Shown here: in pieces, positions 37,257-45,599 of the stretch
How the letters are laid out: each line of letters opens with the position of its first letter
Numbering within the stretch: position 1 is the stretch's first letter
From: a virus
DNA length: 64,000 nucleotides
IMG/VR virus record: IMGVR_UViG_3300030430_005214
Coordinates: 26,853-90,852 of that record
Direction: 5' to 3' (one strand)
Position numbers and translations under genes: made by a program
Notes under the pieces: model-generated
What the model was told of the DNA's origin: nothing
Seen by the model: the letters and a program-made list of their open reading frames with translations, nothing else
Databases searched by the model: none

Positions 37257-37258
37257 TG

Positions 37259-38107
37259 TTACACCTCGCGAGAAAGCATAATGCTTCTAATAACTTTTTT
37301 ACTTGTACCCTCTTTGTGTTCATAACAAGAAAAGTTTACAAAGTCGTCTTCTTTCATATCTTTATACAATCCTCTCACAAAGCCATCTGTCTTTACAGAC
37401 ATTACGGGTTCGTAGCCTGCGTCTACTATAATTTTTGGTTTTGCCACTGGTGTAGAGACAGCATATTTTGGTTTAAATCCTATTTTAAAATACTTTCTAA
37501 TGACTTCAGCAAAGTTATTGTCTTCATCATAATAGTGAGGATGTACTTCTATTAAAAAAGAAGTTGTACCTTCATTGTTTTTAAAATAATTATAGGCACC
37601 TTCTAAGATTTTTACCTCATGGCCCTCAACATCCATTTTGATAAAGTTTGGATATTTTTTGTTTTTCAAAAAAGTCTCTAGCGTATAACAATTTACCACT
37701 TCTTTTCTTATGCTATGTTTTGTTCTTTTCACGCTGTTTAGATTTGGTTGTGAGGCAATCCAAAAATCTAAATTACCATCGGCAGATGATATCGCGCAGC
37801 GCTCGATTTCACAAATATTTTCAAAACTGTTATTGTTAACGTTTTTGGTTAGTAAATCAATGTTATGCTGGTCAGGCTCGATGGCATAAACTTGCCCATC
37901 TGGACCTACTTTTTCTAACATGTATAATGTTGTATACCCTATGTTTGCTCCTAGATCCACACAGGTCATTCCAGGTTTTATAGTATTTCTTAACATAGAC
38001 ATAAAAAGTTTTTCTCTGCCACCAACAGTATAAAGAACTCTAGATATTCCACCATCCGAAATGTCAAGTGTCATGTTAAAATTGTCTATCTTTTTTTCTA
38101 CAATCAT
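37259..38107 (-). CDS. FkbM-family SAM methyltransferase (282 aa)
   Basis: Class I methyltransferase: CVDLGANIGYTTLYML (motif I) near residues 50-65, VYAIEPDQHNIDLL, and the FkbM signature FIKMDVEGHEVKILEG, followed by LIEVHPHYYDE. FkbM enzymes O-methylate sugar hydroxyls in glycans and natural products. The position in the island, just upstream of the Gfo/Idh gene, points to methylation of a surface sugar, a known way to cap glycan chains. Substrate unknown. Confidence 0.85.
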   Translation of the reverse strand: MIVEKKIDNFNMTLDISDGGISRVLYTVGGREKLFMSMLRNTIKPGMTCVDLGANIGYTTLYMLEKVGPDGQVYAIEPDQHNIDLLTKNVNNNSFENICEIERCAISSADGNLDFWIASQPNLNSVKRTKHSIRKEVVNCYTLETFLKNKKYPNFIKMDVEGHEVKILEGAYNYFKNNEGTTSFLIEVHPHYYDEDNNFAEVIRKYFKIGFKPKYAVSTPVAKPKIIVDAGYEPVMSVKTDGFVRGLYKDMKEDDFVNFSCYEHKEGTSKKVIRSIMLSREV

Positions 38108-38118
38108 TTTTATTTCCT

Positions 38119-38820
38119 TTACAGTTTCTCGTTTTCTAAATATCTTGACAGTTCACTTTTCTCAGATAGGTTTACAAAATTTATATCATTATAGTCACCA
38201 AATTCTTTTATAAATTTAGCAGTTTTAAAAGTTGTGTGTCGGTCTTTAGGATTCCTTTCGTCTGGTTTGCAAGTTTTTATTAGTTGAGGTATATTGTACT
38301 TTTCATACTCCGAGTTGTTTGTCCAAAAATATTCAGATGAATATAAGTCAACACCGCAAAAATAAATTTTTTCATAATCCATCTTACTCATGATATCTAA
38401 AATTACTGTAATACTAGCCATGCAACTAACTTGAACATGATTATCATCTGGAAAATAGCGACCATCATTAGAGCGATACTTTTTTTTGTAACTAAAAATA
38501 TTTTCAAACCAATCTTCTTTTACCATATCAAAAAGATATGGTCTGGTTTTATCTAAAATCCAATTAACTTCTCTATAGTCATCTTTTTTAAGTTCTATCA
38601 TTTGCTTTGCGAAAGGACCATTACGATGCATCTTCACCTCTAAATGATAAAAATCTGGAACTATATCATGTATAAACCAATTATTTGACGTCCATATATC
38701 CATCTGTTTTATTTTTTGCCAGTCATTATCCTTCAAATCTAATATTGATGGCCCAGAGCCTAAAAATATAGCATTTTTGCTTTTCTTTTTTGCAATTATT
38801 TCTTTAACATCTTTAACCAT
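38119..38820 (-). CDS. GxGPS-motif protein, possible DUF115/GT42-like sugar-transferase relative (233 aa)
   Basis: The N-terminal AIFLGSGPSILDL (near residues 17-29) and WTSNNWFIHDIVPDFY resemble the nucleotide-binding start shared by GT42 sialyltransferase-like and DUF115 proteins; a later YEKIYFCGVDLYSSEYFW fits the same fold. No membrane segment. The ATG at 38820 overlaps the HAD gene end by 8 bases; an in-frame TTG at 38832 is not preferred. With CMP-sugar synthetases nearby, a transferase using a CMP-sugar is plausible but unproven. Confidence 0.5.
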   Translation of the reverse strand: MVKDVKEIIAKKKSKNAIFLGSGPSILDLKDNDWQKIKQMDIWTSNNWFIHDIVPDFYHLEVKMHRNGPFAKQMIELKKDDYREVNWILDKTRPYLFDMVKEDWFENIFSYKKKYRSNDGRYFPDDNHVQVSCMASITVILDIMSKMDYEKIYFCGVDLYSSEYFWTNNSEYEKYNIPQLIKTCKPDERNPKDRHTTFKTAKFIKEFGDYNDINFVNLSEKSELSRYLENEKL

Positions 38821-39121
38821 TTTGTTTCTCAAAAAATAAATCAGAATTTATTGCTTTATCACAGATAAAGTAATCATAATGTGGCTTACCCACCCTAAGA
38901 TCATGATACTTAGCTCCCCAGCTGTCGAGTTGTTGTTTGGTAAATTCTAGCCAGTTAATCCCGGTCACTGCTCCTCTCGCGGTCCAGTAAATTATTGTAT
39001 TTCCGTTATCATACAATGCGTTAACCGTGTTAATATTTTCTTTAATAGGTTGAGCTTTGCTATACATCCCATCAGTGTTATTGCAAATCGTTCCATCAAT
39101 ATCAACATAATATATTTTCAT
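38813..39121 (-). CDS. small HAD-superfamily phosphatase (102 aa)
   Basis: Motif I is YYVDIDGTIC (residues 4-13, nucleophile D7), motif II YWTARG, and a late Lys/Asp pair in KPHYDYFICDKAIN. The 102-residue size is smaller than KdsC (about 170-188) but the core is complete. Placed next to a KdsA-type synthase (ATGA overlap), it is the natural candidate for removing the phosphate from the octulosonate-8-phosphate. Capsule-linked HAD enzymes of the same size exist. Confidence 0.75.
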   Translation of the reverse strand: MKIYYVDIDGTICNNTDGMYSKAQPIKENINTVNALYDNGNTIIYWTARGAVTGINWLEFTKQQLDSWGAKYHDLRVGKPHYDYFICDKAINSDLFFEKQNG

Positions 39122-39909
39122 TCTTGAAATCCTTTTATAGAATTTTCAACCTTATCATAAACATTTAATACTGTCTCTAGTCTATTAAGAGGTACTTGGC
39201 AATCAGCATCTGATACAGCTTCCTTTGGTCTAGGGTGTGTTTCCATAAAGACGCCATCGTAATTAAGTATACTTGAAGCAACAACAAATCTTTCAGCCAG
39301 AACAGGATCACCTTGATAAACGTGAACTTTTCTGCTTCTTTGGGTAGAGTGTGTGCAGTCAAGAATAAATTTATCAAAATGCCTTTTGATCTCATCAACA
39401 ATAGTAAAGTCAACTATCATTTTGTCGTAACCAAAATTACTGCCGCGTTCGCACAGCCATGCTTCACAGTCTGGACTTGTATGTTTAATCTTATCAAGAG
39501 ATTTTATAATGTTATCTGGACCCAACCATTGGCCCTTTTTAACATTAATTTTTTTAAAATGTCTAGCACATTCAACAATTAAATCTGTTTGTCTGCATAG
39601 AAAAGCTGGGATTTGTATACAATCTATATACTCAGCCAATTTTTCTACTTGATTTGTTTCGTGTACATCAGTGAGTAATTTTATATCCGGATATTTTTCT
39701 TTAACAGCTTTAAAAGCCTCTATTCCTTCATCCATCCCTGGGCCGCGGCCGCCATAAAGAGAAGTTCTATTTGCCTTATCATAAGATGCTTTGTAGTACC
39801 ACTCATAATTGGTTTGACTCATATGTTTATATATTTCATCGGCAGTGTCAAGATAAAAATCAACACTTTCCATGGAACAAGGCCCAACAATCCAAACTTT
39901 ACTCATCAT
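39118..39909 (-). CDS. kdsA: KdsA-type 3-deoxy-octulosonate 8-phosphate synthase (263 aa)
   Basis: Clear KdsA family: VGPCSMES near the start, the signature YKASYDKANRTSLYGGRGPG, LLTDVHE, IQIPAFLCRQTDL, NVKKGQWL and CERGSNFGYDKMIVDFT. KdsA condenses phosphoenolpyruvate with arabinose-5-phosphate to give Kdo-8-phosphate. Length 263 is near normal (275-284). The exact aldose substrate cannot be proved from sequence. It sits between the HAD phosphatase and a NeuA-type cytidylyltransferase, which is the order of a CMP-ulosonate pathway. Confidence 0.9.
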   Translation of the reverse strand: MMSKVWIVGPCSMESVDFYLDTADEIYKHMSQTNYEWYYKASYDKANRTSLYGGRGPGMDEGIEAFKAVKEKYPDIKLLTDVHETNQVEKLAEYIDCIQIPAFLCRQTDLIVECARHFKKINVKKGQWLGPDNIIKSLDKIKHTSPDCEAWLCERGSNFGYDKMIVDFTIVDEIKRHFDKFILDCTHSTQRSRKVHVYQGDPVLAERFVVASSILNYDGVFMETHPRPKEAVSDADCQVPLNRLETVLNVYDKVENSIKGFQE

Positions 39910-40561
39910 TTACCCCATTTGATTTCATCAATGCCTCGATAACCATTAATTCCTCTTTTGTATCGACCTGAAAGCTTCGCGAGAATGGAATTTCTATAAC
40001 TCCAATATTGCCGCCATACCTCATTCCGGTTTTTAAAAGATTTCTTTTTGTTGTTATATAAAAGGCACCGTTTTCTATGTATTTTGGCTCAATAGTTTGC
40101 CGTCTTGGTCTGTATCTAATATTCCAGTCGATGGGTTTTACATCTAAACTCCATCGCGGCACCCAGTGCTCTTTAGTTACAGTGAAAACAGAATCATAAT
40201 AACCAGTTTGCATTAATGCAATTCCTTTATTTATATCATCTTTGCTCACCATTGGTGAAGTTGTTTGAATATACACCAGCATGTCAAAATCAACATTCTC
40301 AGCAAAGTGGACTAAGGTGTCTTCACATTTTGCAGTATCCGTTGCCAATTCCACTGGGCGTCTTATTACACTGGCGCCGCACTGTTCAGCAACAGCTTTT
40401 ATCTCATCATCTTCTGTGCTAACCCAAGTTTCATCAACTTTGGACCTTAAAGATGCATCGACAACATAAGATATCAACGGCTTGCCACAAAGAGGTGCAA
40501 TATTTTTTCTTGGAATGCCTTTACTTCCACCTCTAGCGAGAGTTAAAGAAACTATTTTCAT
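39899..40561 (-). CDS. CMP-sugar synthetase of NeuA (acylneuraminate cytidylyltransferase) type (220 aa)
   Basis: N-terminal LARGGSKGIPRKNI is the NeuA-type signature rather than the KdsB one (IPARYxSxRLPGK). Later VSTEDDEI, YIQTTSPM, YIENGAFYI and FQVDTKEEL fit the family. It transfers CMP from CTP to the anomeric carbon of a 2-keto-3-deoxy acid. Its partner here is a KdsA-type synthase, not a NeuB type, which makes the product ambiguous: Kdo, an 8-carbon relative, or another ulosonate. ATG 40561 overlaps the upstream stop as ATGA, with GGAG upstream. Confidence 0.85.
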   Translation of the reverse strand: MKIVSLTLARGGSKGIPRKNIAPLCGKPLISYVVDASLRSKVDETWVSTEDDEIKAVAEQCGASVIRRPVELATDTAKCEDTLVHFAENVDFDMLVYIQTTSPMVSKDDINKGIALMQTGYYDSVFTVTKEHWVPRWSLDVKPIDWNIRYRPRRQTIEPKYIENGAFYITTKRNLLKTGMRYGGNIGVIEIPFSRSFQVDTKEELMVIEALMKSNGVNDE

Positions 40562-41259
40562 TTGTTCTCCTCAAGTATCTTATTGTTTATTTTAACATTT
40601 TTTAAGCCAGGATTAAAACTAGAATATGTATAAAAAGTAAATAAAGTATCAGGAAATTTTTCTAATAAATTTGCTAAAAAGTTCTTCATACGAGGAGCTT
40701 TATCAATCCCTGATTTCTTTGGCGCCTCTTTGGTTTTTGTACTAGAACAAACCGTCAAATACTCTGCCTCATAAAAATCTAATCCAACCACAGTTATATC
40801 GGTATAACCCAACACGGCAGCTGCATAGGATGTCGTTAAGACCCCCATTGTAGGGAATCCAGGTAGTCTTAATTCAGTAGGCTTTCTTGGTTCTGAATAT
40901 TTTAATATACTGTCGTCTAAGTATTTACTCTTAACGTTCATATTATCAAGCATTAATTTCAATCTAGATGGAGTTCGATACGGTGGCTCACCGCTATATT
41001 CTTTTTTTAGAACATTTAGCGTAACTGATTTAACATTAAAATAATCATACATTTGTTTTGTCAGTAATGCAAAATTTTCCCTACAGATAAAGTGCTCAAT
41101 ATTTTTTTGTTTCGCTAAGAAATCTTTAACATAACTATGTAATACTTCTCTTTTAAAATCATTAACGATAATACACGTATCATATTCTTCATTATTTAAA
41201 AGTTTAATATTTTCTAATGATTTGCCGCGACATAAAATTATAAGTTTTTTATTCTTCAA
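40558..41259 (-). CDS. GT42-like / Rossmann-type protein with CRGKSL motif (233 aa)
   Basis: Starts LIILCRGKSLENIKLL and has a CIIVNDFKREV block, then TTSYAAAVLGYTDITVVGLDF, a layout like the CMP-binding start of GT42 sialyltransferase-like proteins and like the gene at 38119. No second conserved motif can be confirmed. The start is TTG at 41259, with AAAGG about 6 bases upstream and no nearby ATG. It could transfer the CMP-activated sugar made by the neighbouring genes (inference). Confidence 0.45.
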   Translation of the reverse strand: MKNKKLIILCRGKSLENIKLLNNEEYDTCIIVNDFKREVLHSYVKDFLAKQKNIEHFICRENFALLTKQMYDYFNVKSVTLNVLKKEYSGEPPYRTPSRLKLMLDNMNVKSKYLDDSILKYSEPRKPTELRLPGFPTMGVLTTSYAAAVLGYTDITVVGLDFYEAEYLTVCSSTKTKEAPKKSGIDKAPRMKNFLANLLEKFPDTLFTFYTYSSFNPGLKNVKINNKILEENK

Positions 41260-41260
41260 T

Positions 41261-41848
41261 TTATACCTTTCTTAATGAACTATCTGCCATTCGTTTTTTT
41301 TCTTCTGTAATAGACGGACAATGACTACCCACCATGTGTATCAAATCATAAAGCAGCATCATACACATTACCTCAACCGTGTGGAAATATTCACAACCAA
41401 AGCTTAGTTCATCTACTCCATCTCCCAAAACCTGTGAGTTTTGACCAGATAATAAAAACGTTTCAATGTTTTGCTCTTTGGCCCAATGTAGTGCCTTAAT
41501 AACATTTGATGAATTACCAGAGCAAGAAAGCCCAATAACTAAACACTCATCTGGATTTTCTATACTAGCATTTGATGTTGTCTCTAACCATCTTACAAAC
41601 ATATTTTTAAATCCATGATCATTGGCGTTTGATGTTATAAACCCGACACTTTCAAACGAGTAAACAACCTTGTCATGAACTAATCTTGTTAGATCTGTTG
41701 CCATATGGTTTGCCACAAAGTGCAAACCACCATTGCCTATTAGAAAAATCTTTTTTGATTTTTTTAACTTATTAACCAGCTTTGTGTATTCTTTTGTTGC
41801 AGTGACGTCACTACATTTTTTTTCTATATTTTCAAAATTAATATTCAT
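41261..41848 (-). CDS. SIS-domain sugar isomerase, GmhA-like (195 aa)
   Basis: SIS-domain motifs: IFLIGNGGLHFVANHMA, ITSNANDHGFKNMF (compare GmhA ...NDYGFEEVF) and LVIGLSCSGNSSNVIKALHWA, ending in a His-rich region TVEVMCMMLLYDLIHMV. GmhA converts sedoheptulose-7-phosphate to a heptose-7-phosphate. The gene lacks the CBS domains of KdsD, so it is better read as GmhA-like. It lies between the CMP-sugar genes and a sugar-phosphate cyclase; sedoheptulose-7-phosphate would also be the substrate of EEVS-type cyclases. Confidence 0.75.
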   Translation of the reverse strand: MNINFENIEKKCSDVTATKEYTKLVNKLKKSKKIFLIGNGGLHFVANHMATDLTRLVHDKVVYSFESVGFITSNANDHGFKNMFVRWLETTSNASIENPDECLVIGLSCSGNSSNVIKALHWAKEQNIETFLLSGQNSQVLGDGVDELSFGCEYFHTVEVMCMMLLYDLIHMVGSHCPSITEEKKRMADSSLRKV

Positions 41849-41861
41849 TTTTTAATCCTCT

Positions 41862-42929
41862 TTATTTTTTAGAATTAATATATTCAATAATGTTGTTTTT
41901 GTATCTTTCATTTAAAACAATTTGTTTTTTAAACATCTCTCCAAACCCTTTAGTTAGAATTATAGATATATTTCCATCAATATTTTTTTTATCTTTCTTT
42001 AAAGACTCCCAATATAAGTCTATGGAAATATCTTTTATGTCTTTAACATGATATTTAGAATTTTTTTCAACTAAAAGATCCATTTTATCATAATCTTTTT
42101 GTGACAAATATCCTTCTCTTAATGATATGAAATTAGATATTCCAATTCCAAAGGTTACTGCGGCTCCATGAGGTATCGCATAATCTGTGGCAGATTCTAA
42201 AGCGTGTCCAAAGGTATGCCCATAGTTTAAAATGTTTCTATAATTTCTATCATACTCATCTACTTCTATGATATCTTTTTTAATCTGCAAGCTATCATAA
42301 ATCAATTGTTTTAGTTCTTCTTTTCTCTCTAAAGACACATCATAAAAATCAAACAACTTTTGATACTTCTTTTCAGGATTTAAAAAATGAACTTTTATTA
42401 TTTCACCAATTCCTGATATGATATCACTTTGTAAAAGCGTCTCTAGAAAGTCTGTATTGACCACTATTTTTTCAGGTGGATAAAAGGTTCCAACTTGATT
42501 TTTATATTTCTCAATATTAATGGAGCTTTTGCTTCCAATACAACTATCGCATTGTGCTAAGAGTGTTGTTGGATAAAATTCCCATGGGACGCCTCTGAAT
42601 AATATAGAGGCCACAAAGCATGTAACATCTTGAGTTATTCCACCACCTATCGCCACGAGCTTATGATTCTTTTTAAAGCCAGAACTTAACAGATGTTTTA
42701 TAATCTCTTGACTTTGATTGATTGTTTTATTTGTTTCTATGGCCTCTAGTAAATATACACTTTGTCCCTTTAGAGCCTCAAATTTATTTTTATACAACTC
42801 ATGAACTTTTTTATCTACAATAAAAAAACATTTTGTGTTTTTAACGCTTTCTTCAAGATGTTTATTTACATTATTTGAAAATACGACTTCATAATCTTTA
42901 ATCAAAGATTGTACTTTAAAATTCTTCAT
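41862..42929 (-). CDS. sugar-phosphate cyclase of the 3-dehydroquinate synthase superfamily (355 aa)
   Basis: Motifs: AIGGGITQDVTCFVAS near residues 92-107, FYPTTLLAQCDSCIGSK, YKNQVGTFYPP, IGEIIKVHF and NYGHTFGHALE followed by PHGAAVTFG. The E, H and H of GEIIK, GHTFGH and PHG are the likely metal ligands. AroB enzymes usually have GGK and HGEAV where this has GSK and HGAAV, so it may be a sugar-phosphate cyclase (2-epi-5-epi-valiolone or deoxy-scyllo-inosose type) rather than a shikimate enzyme. It overlaps the DegT aminotransferase by 14 bases, the pairing seen in aminocyclitol and amino-ulosonate pathways. Confidence 0.8.
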   Translation of the reverse strand: MKNFKVQSLIKDYEVVFSNNVNKHLEESVKNTKCFFIVDKKVHELYKNKFEALKGQSVYLLEAIETNKTINQSQEIIKHLLSSGFKKNHKLVAIGGGITQDVTCFVASILFRGVPWEFYPTTLLAQCDSCIGSKSSINIEKYKNQVGTFYPPEKIVVNTDFLETLLQSDIISGIGEIIKVHFLNPEKKYQKLFDFYDVSLERKEELKQLIYDSLQIKKDIIEVDEYDRNYRNILNYGHTFGHALESATDYAIPHGAAVTFGIGISNFISLREGYLSQKDYDKMDLLVEKNSKYHVKDIKDISIDLYWESLKKDKKNIDGNISIILTKGFGEMFKKQIVLNERYKNNIIEYINSKK

Positions 42930-44055
42930 TTACCACCTCATTTATGCTTTCTATTATGTAAGATCTTTCTTCTAGTGATAAACCACAATACATTGGTAAG
43001 CATACATTTGTTTCCATTAAATGTCTAGCATTTTTATAATCTTGGTTGGTGATATTTTTTATTTTTTTATTTATTTTTTGTTCGTGACAAAGATATTCGT
43101 AAGTCGTCGGTGGTAAGTGTATATTATATTTTTGTTTTAGTAAATCAGTAAATTTTTGTTTTTTCTCTTTTGAGTCGGCAAAAATTATGTATTTGTAATA
43201 AGCGCTGGTAGTTCTATCTGGAATCATAAATTTAGAAAAGCCGTTATTTAACTCTATATTGTTGTCATAAAATTTAGCCAACTCTCTTCGTTCGTTAAAG
43301 ATATTTTTAGAATTTTTGCAGTGAAGAAGACCTAAGACTGCCGTAATCTCGGACATTTTATAGTTGTTACCTAGTTCAAAAACTTCAAAATTGTTGACAC
43401 TTCTGTCTAAACCAATAGCTCTTATTCTAAGCATTTTTTGTATTAAATCATCTTTATTAGATGTAATCATTCCACCTTCGCCGGTTGTTAAAACTTTAGA
43501 GTGGTGAAAAGAAAAAGCTCCATAGTGACCAATAGATCCCACACTTTTACCTTCATAGCTTGCGCCGTGTGCACATGCTGCGTCTTCAATTAAAAATATA
43601 TCTCTTTCATCGCAATAATCTTTTATTTTTTGGATTTCATTGCTCACTATTCCACCAACATGCACAATTATTATTGCTTTTGTATTATCCTTTATGGAAC
43701 TTTTAATAGTTTCTAGGCTTAAAGAAAATGTTTCTTTGGATATATCAGCGTATATAACTTCTGCACCAGCATTGTGCACTGACAGTGGTGTCGCAAAAAA
43801 AGTATACGTAGGCACGACAACTGAATGGCCACGGACATCAATAGCTTTTAGAATAATTTCCAGAGCAGTTGTACAACTATTAACAGCTATACTATTTTTT
43901 ACATTTATTATATCAGACCAAGTTGATTCAAAGTTTTTAACATATTCTCCACCATCTGTGAGGTATCCATTTTTTAACACTAATTCGATGTGCTTTTGCA
44001 CATATTCAATGTCTTCTTTAGAATATGGAAGATTATATTTTTTTATATTTAGCAT
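42916..44055 (-). CDS. DegT/DnrJ/StrS-family PLP aminotransferase (379 aa)
   Basis: Full-length DegT fold: AVNSCTTALEII, VVVPTYTFFATPLSVH, IFLIEDAACAHGASYEG, and the PLP-lysine loop GAFSFHHSKVLTTGEGGMI (Lys in HSK). StrS-type enzymes aminate keto-cyclitols and keto-sugars. Start chosen at ATG 44055 (MLNIKKYN), with GCGGAG about 5 bases upstream; the longer frame from 44088 lacks such a site. It is adjacent to the DHQ-synthase-like cyclase and to a second CMP-sugar synthetase. Unlike the aminotransferase at 33324, it is of normal length. Confidence 0.85.
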   Translation of the reverse strand: MLNIKKYNLPYSKEDIEYVQKHIELVLKNGYLTDGGEYVKNFESTWSDIINVKNSIAVNSCTTALEIILKAIDVRGHSVVVPTYTFFATPLSVHNAGAEVIYADISKETFSLSLETIKSSIKDNTKAIIIVHVGGIVSNEIQKIKDYCDERDIFLIEDAACAHGASYEGKSVGSIGHYGAFSFHHSKVLTTGEGGMITSNKDDLIQKMLRIRAIGLDRSVNNFEVFELGNNYKMSEITAVLGLLHCKNSKNIFNERRELAKFYDNNIELNNGFSKFMIPDRTTSAYYKYIIFADSKEKKQKFTDLLKQKYNIHLPPTTYEYLCHEQKINKKIKNITNQDYKNARHLMETNVCLPMYCGLSLEERSYIIESINEVVNEEF

Positions 44056-44698
44056 ATGTCTCCGCAAAAATGAAATCGAATTCTTCATCTATGTCAATAC
44101 ACTCGTGGCGCGAAACTATCATAGTAGTAAACCTATTAGTAACTCTTTTTTGCTCTTTTTCAAAAGCGGCTCTTCTAAAAACATAAAAACCACTTTCTCT
44201 CAAAATAGGCTTCATGTATTGTGTTCCAACTAGCTTCTCTATATCGTGATTAACCGGTTTGATTTGTTCTTTATTATCTGTATGCCAAAATCGATCATAC
44301 ACCTCGTACAACGGCACAACAGAATTTACATTGGAATTCTTTTGTAGAGTGGAGATTGCGTTGTCAATTGTCTCATGATGTAAAAAAGGTAAAGTAACAA
44401 AAACTTGACAAATTATATCTTCATTAATTTTTTGCAACTCAAAGTTTAACAAGTCGTTTCCAGAAACATCAGGGCCATTTAGGTACTTTGGTCTTTTTAT
44501 GGTTTCAAAATTGTTTTCAACCGCTATGTTTAATATCATGTCATCTGATGAATCAACATAAATCTTATCTACATTTTTACATTTTTTTACAGTTTTAAAA
44601 ATGTAATCATACAGGGGACGACCATTTAGTAATTTTGTATTTTTTCCTGGTAGTCTTTGATTATTTGTTTTTATTGGAATTACTATGCTTGTTTTCAT
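44033..44698 (-). CDS. second CMP-sugar synthetase (NeuA-like cytidylyltransferase) (221 aa)
   Basis: Starts TSIVIPIKTNNQRLPGKNTKLL, the nucleotide-binding loop of the acylneuraminate cytidylyltransferase family, with IYVDSSDDMI and VFVTLPFLHHETID downstream. The loop reads IPIKTNNQRLPGKN instead of IPARxGSKxIPxKN, a divergent form, and the expected conserved Arg is not at its usual place. It overlaps the next gene by 38 bases and the aminotransferase start by 23. With the NeuA-type enzyme at 39899, the island has two activating enzymes of one class. Confidence 0.7.
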   Translation of the reverse strand: MKTSIVIPIKTNNQRLPGKNTKLLNGRPLYDYIFKTVKKCKNVDKIYVDSSDDMILNIAVENNFETIKRPKYLNGPDVSGNDLLNFELQKINEDIICQVFVTLPFLHHETIDNAISTLQKNSNVNSVVPLYEVYDRFWHTDNKEQIKPVNHDIEKLVGTQYMKPILRESGFYVFRRAAFEKEQKRVTNRFTTMIVSRHECIDIDEEFDFIFAETYAKYKKI

Positions 44699-45599
44699 TT
44701 TTGGCTAGCGTCTGTTGTAAAAAGTCTCTATATTTTCTAGAAACTATGTTCATATTATAATCTATATCCCAGTTGTTTTTAACTTTTTTATCAAAATTAA
44801 TCTTAGGAGGGTTATACAATTGAACCGGTTGGAAGTTCCATTCTTCTTCTTCCAAAATAACAGCGTTTAGGCCAGCAATCTCACAAGTCCCGCCGGCAGA
44901 AGAGCAGATAATTTGGCATCCAGAAGCTCGGGCATCTACAACTACATTAGGACAGTGATCCAGCCAAGCTAAATGTAAAAAATATTTTGAACGTTTATAC
45001 AAAGAAATCAAATTAGGAACAGAAACCTCACCAACATAAAAAATTCTTTCGTTTTTTTCTATTTTTTGTTCTGATTTTCCTGCAACAACAAGACAATCTT
45101 TTTTAGATGAGTGTTCTAAAAAATATCTTATGTTCTCATTTAGTCTTTTGTGGGGCCGCCAGGACGCGGCGCAAGACCAGACATTTTCAAACTTATCTAT
45201 CTTTGGATGAGACAGCGGAGATATTGTTTCTATAAAATCTGTATCGGCACCATTATGAATAACAGAAGAGTTTTTATGCTCTCCGAAATATTCTGTTGTT
45301 AATTTTTTGTTAAAATTAGATTGAAATACTACACCGGCAGAATGATGATATGTTTTTTCAATGTTTTGATTTTGTATTTTGTAAGGTTGTGATAAATTAA
45401 AATATATTCCATCTAATCTTTGAAAAAGAGGAGTTTTGCTTTGAAAATCTCTTGTTTCTATAAAACACAACCTAGCATCGATGGAGGTATTTTGATTACA
45501 ATATAAATCATTTTTTTTACCATATTTAACTAGTTTTGCAGCAAAATGGTTAGGTCCAGATGCGCTTTGCAGATTGACATTTTCTAGTTTAATATTCAT
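44661..45599 (-). CDS. family-4-like GT-B glycosyltransferase (312 aa)
   Basis: GT-B protein of group 1 type: HNGADTDFIETISP near residue 115, an AASWRPHKRLNENI acceptor loop, VGEVSVPNLISLY, then the donor side HLAWLDHCPNVVVDARASGC, where D/D replaces the more usual E-x7-E. Ends in an Asn/Lys-rich tail (ENKHSNSNKNK). The ATG at 45599 overlaps the following gene's stop as ATGA. Likely adds a sugar in an exported glycan; donor unknown. Confidence 0.7.
   Translation of the reverse strand: MNIKLENVNLQSASGPNHFAAKLVKYGKKNDLYCNQNTSIDARLCFIETRDFQSKTPLFQRLDGIYFNLSQPYKIQNQNIEKTYHHSAGVVFQSNFNKKLTTEYFGEHKNSSVIHNGADTDFIETISPLSHPKIDKFENVWSCAASWRPHKRLNENIRYFLEHSSKKDCLVVAGKSEQKIEKNERIFYVGEVSVPNLISLYKRSKYFLHLAWLDHCPNVVVDARASGCQIICSSAGGTCEIAGLNAVILEEEEWNFQPVQLYNPPKINFDKKVKNNWDIDYNMNIVSRKYRDFLQQTLAKNENKHSNSNKNK

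Noticed and set aside
43640-44233. A 197-residue plus-strand open frame
   Set aside because: It lies wholly antisense to the DegT aminotransferase and second CMP-synthetase genes, whose family motifs are clear; it has no recognisable motif of its own.
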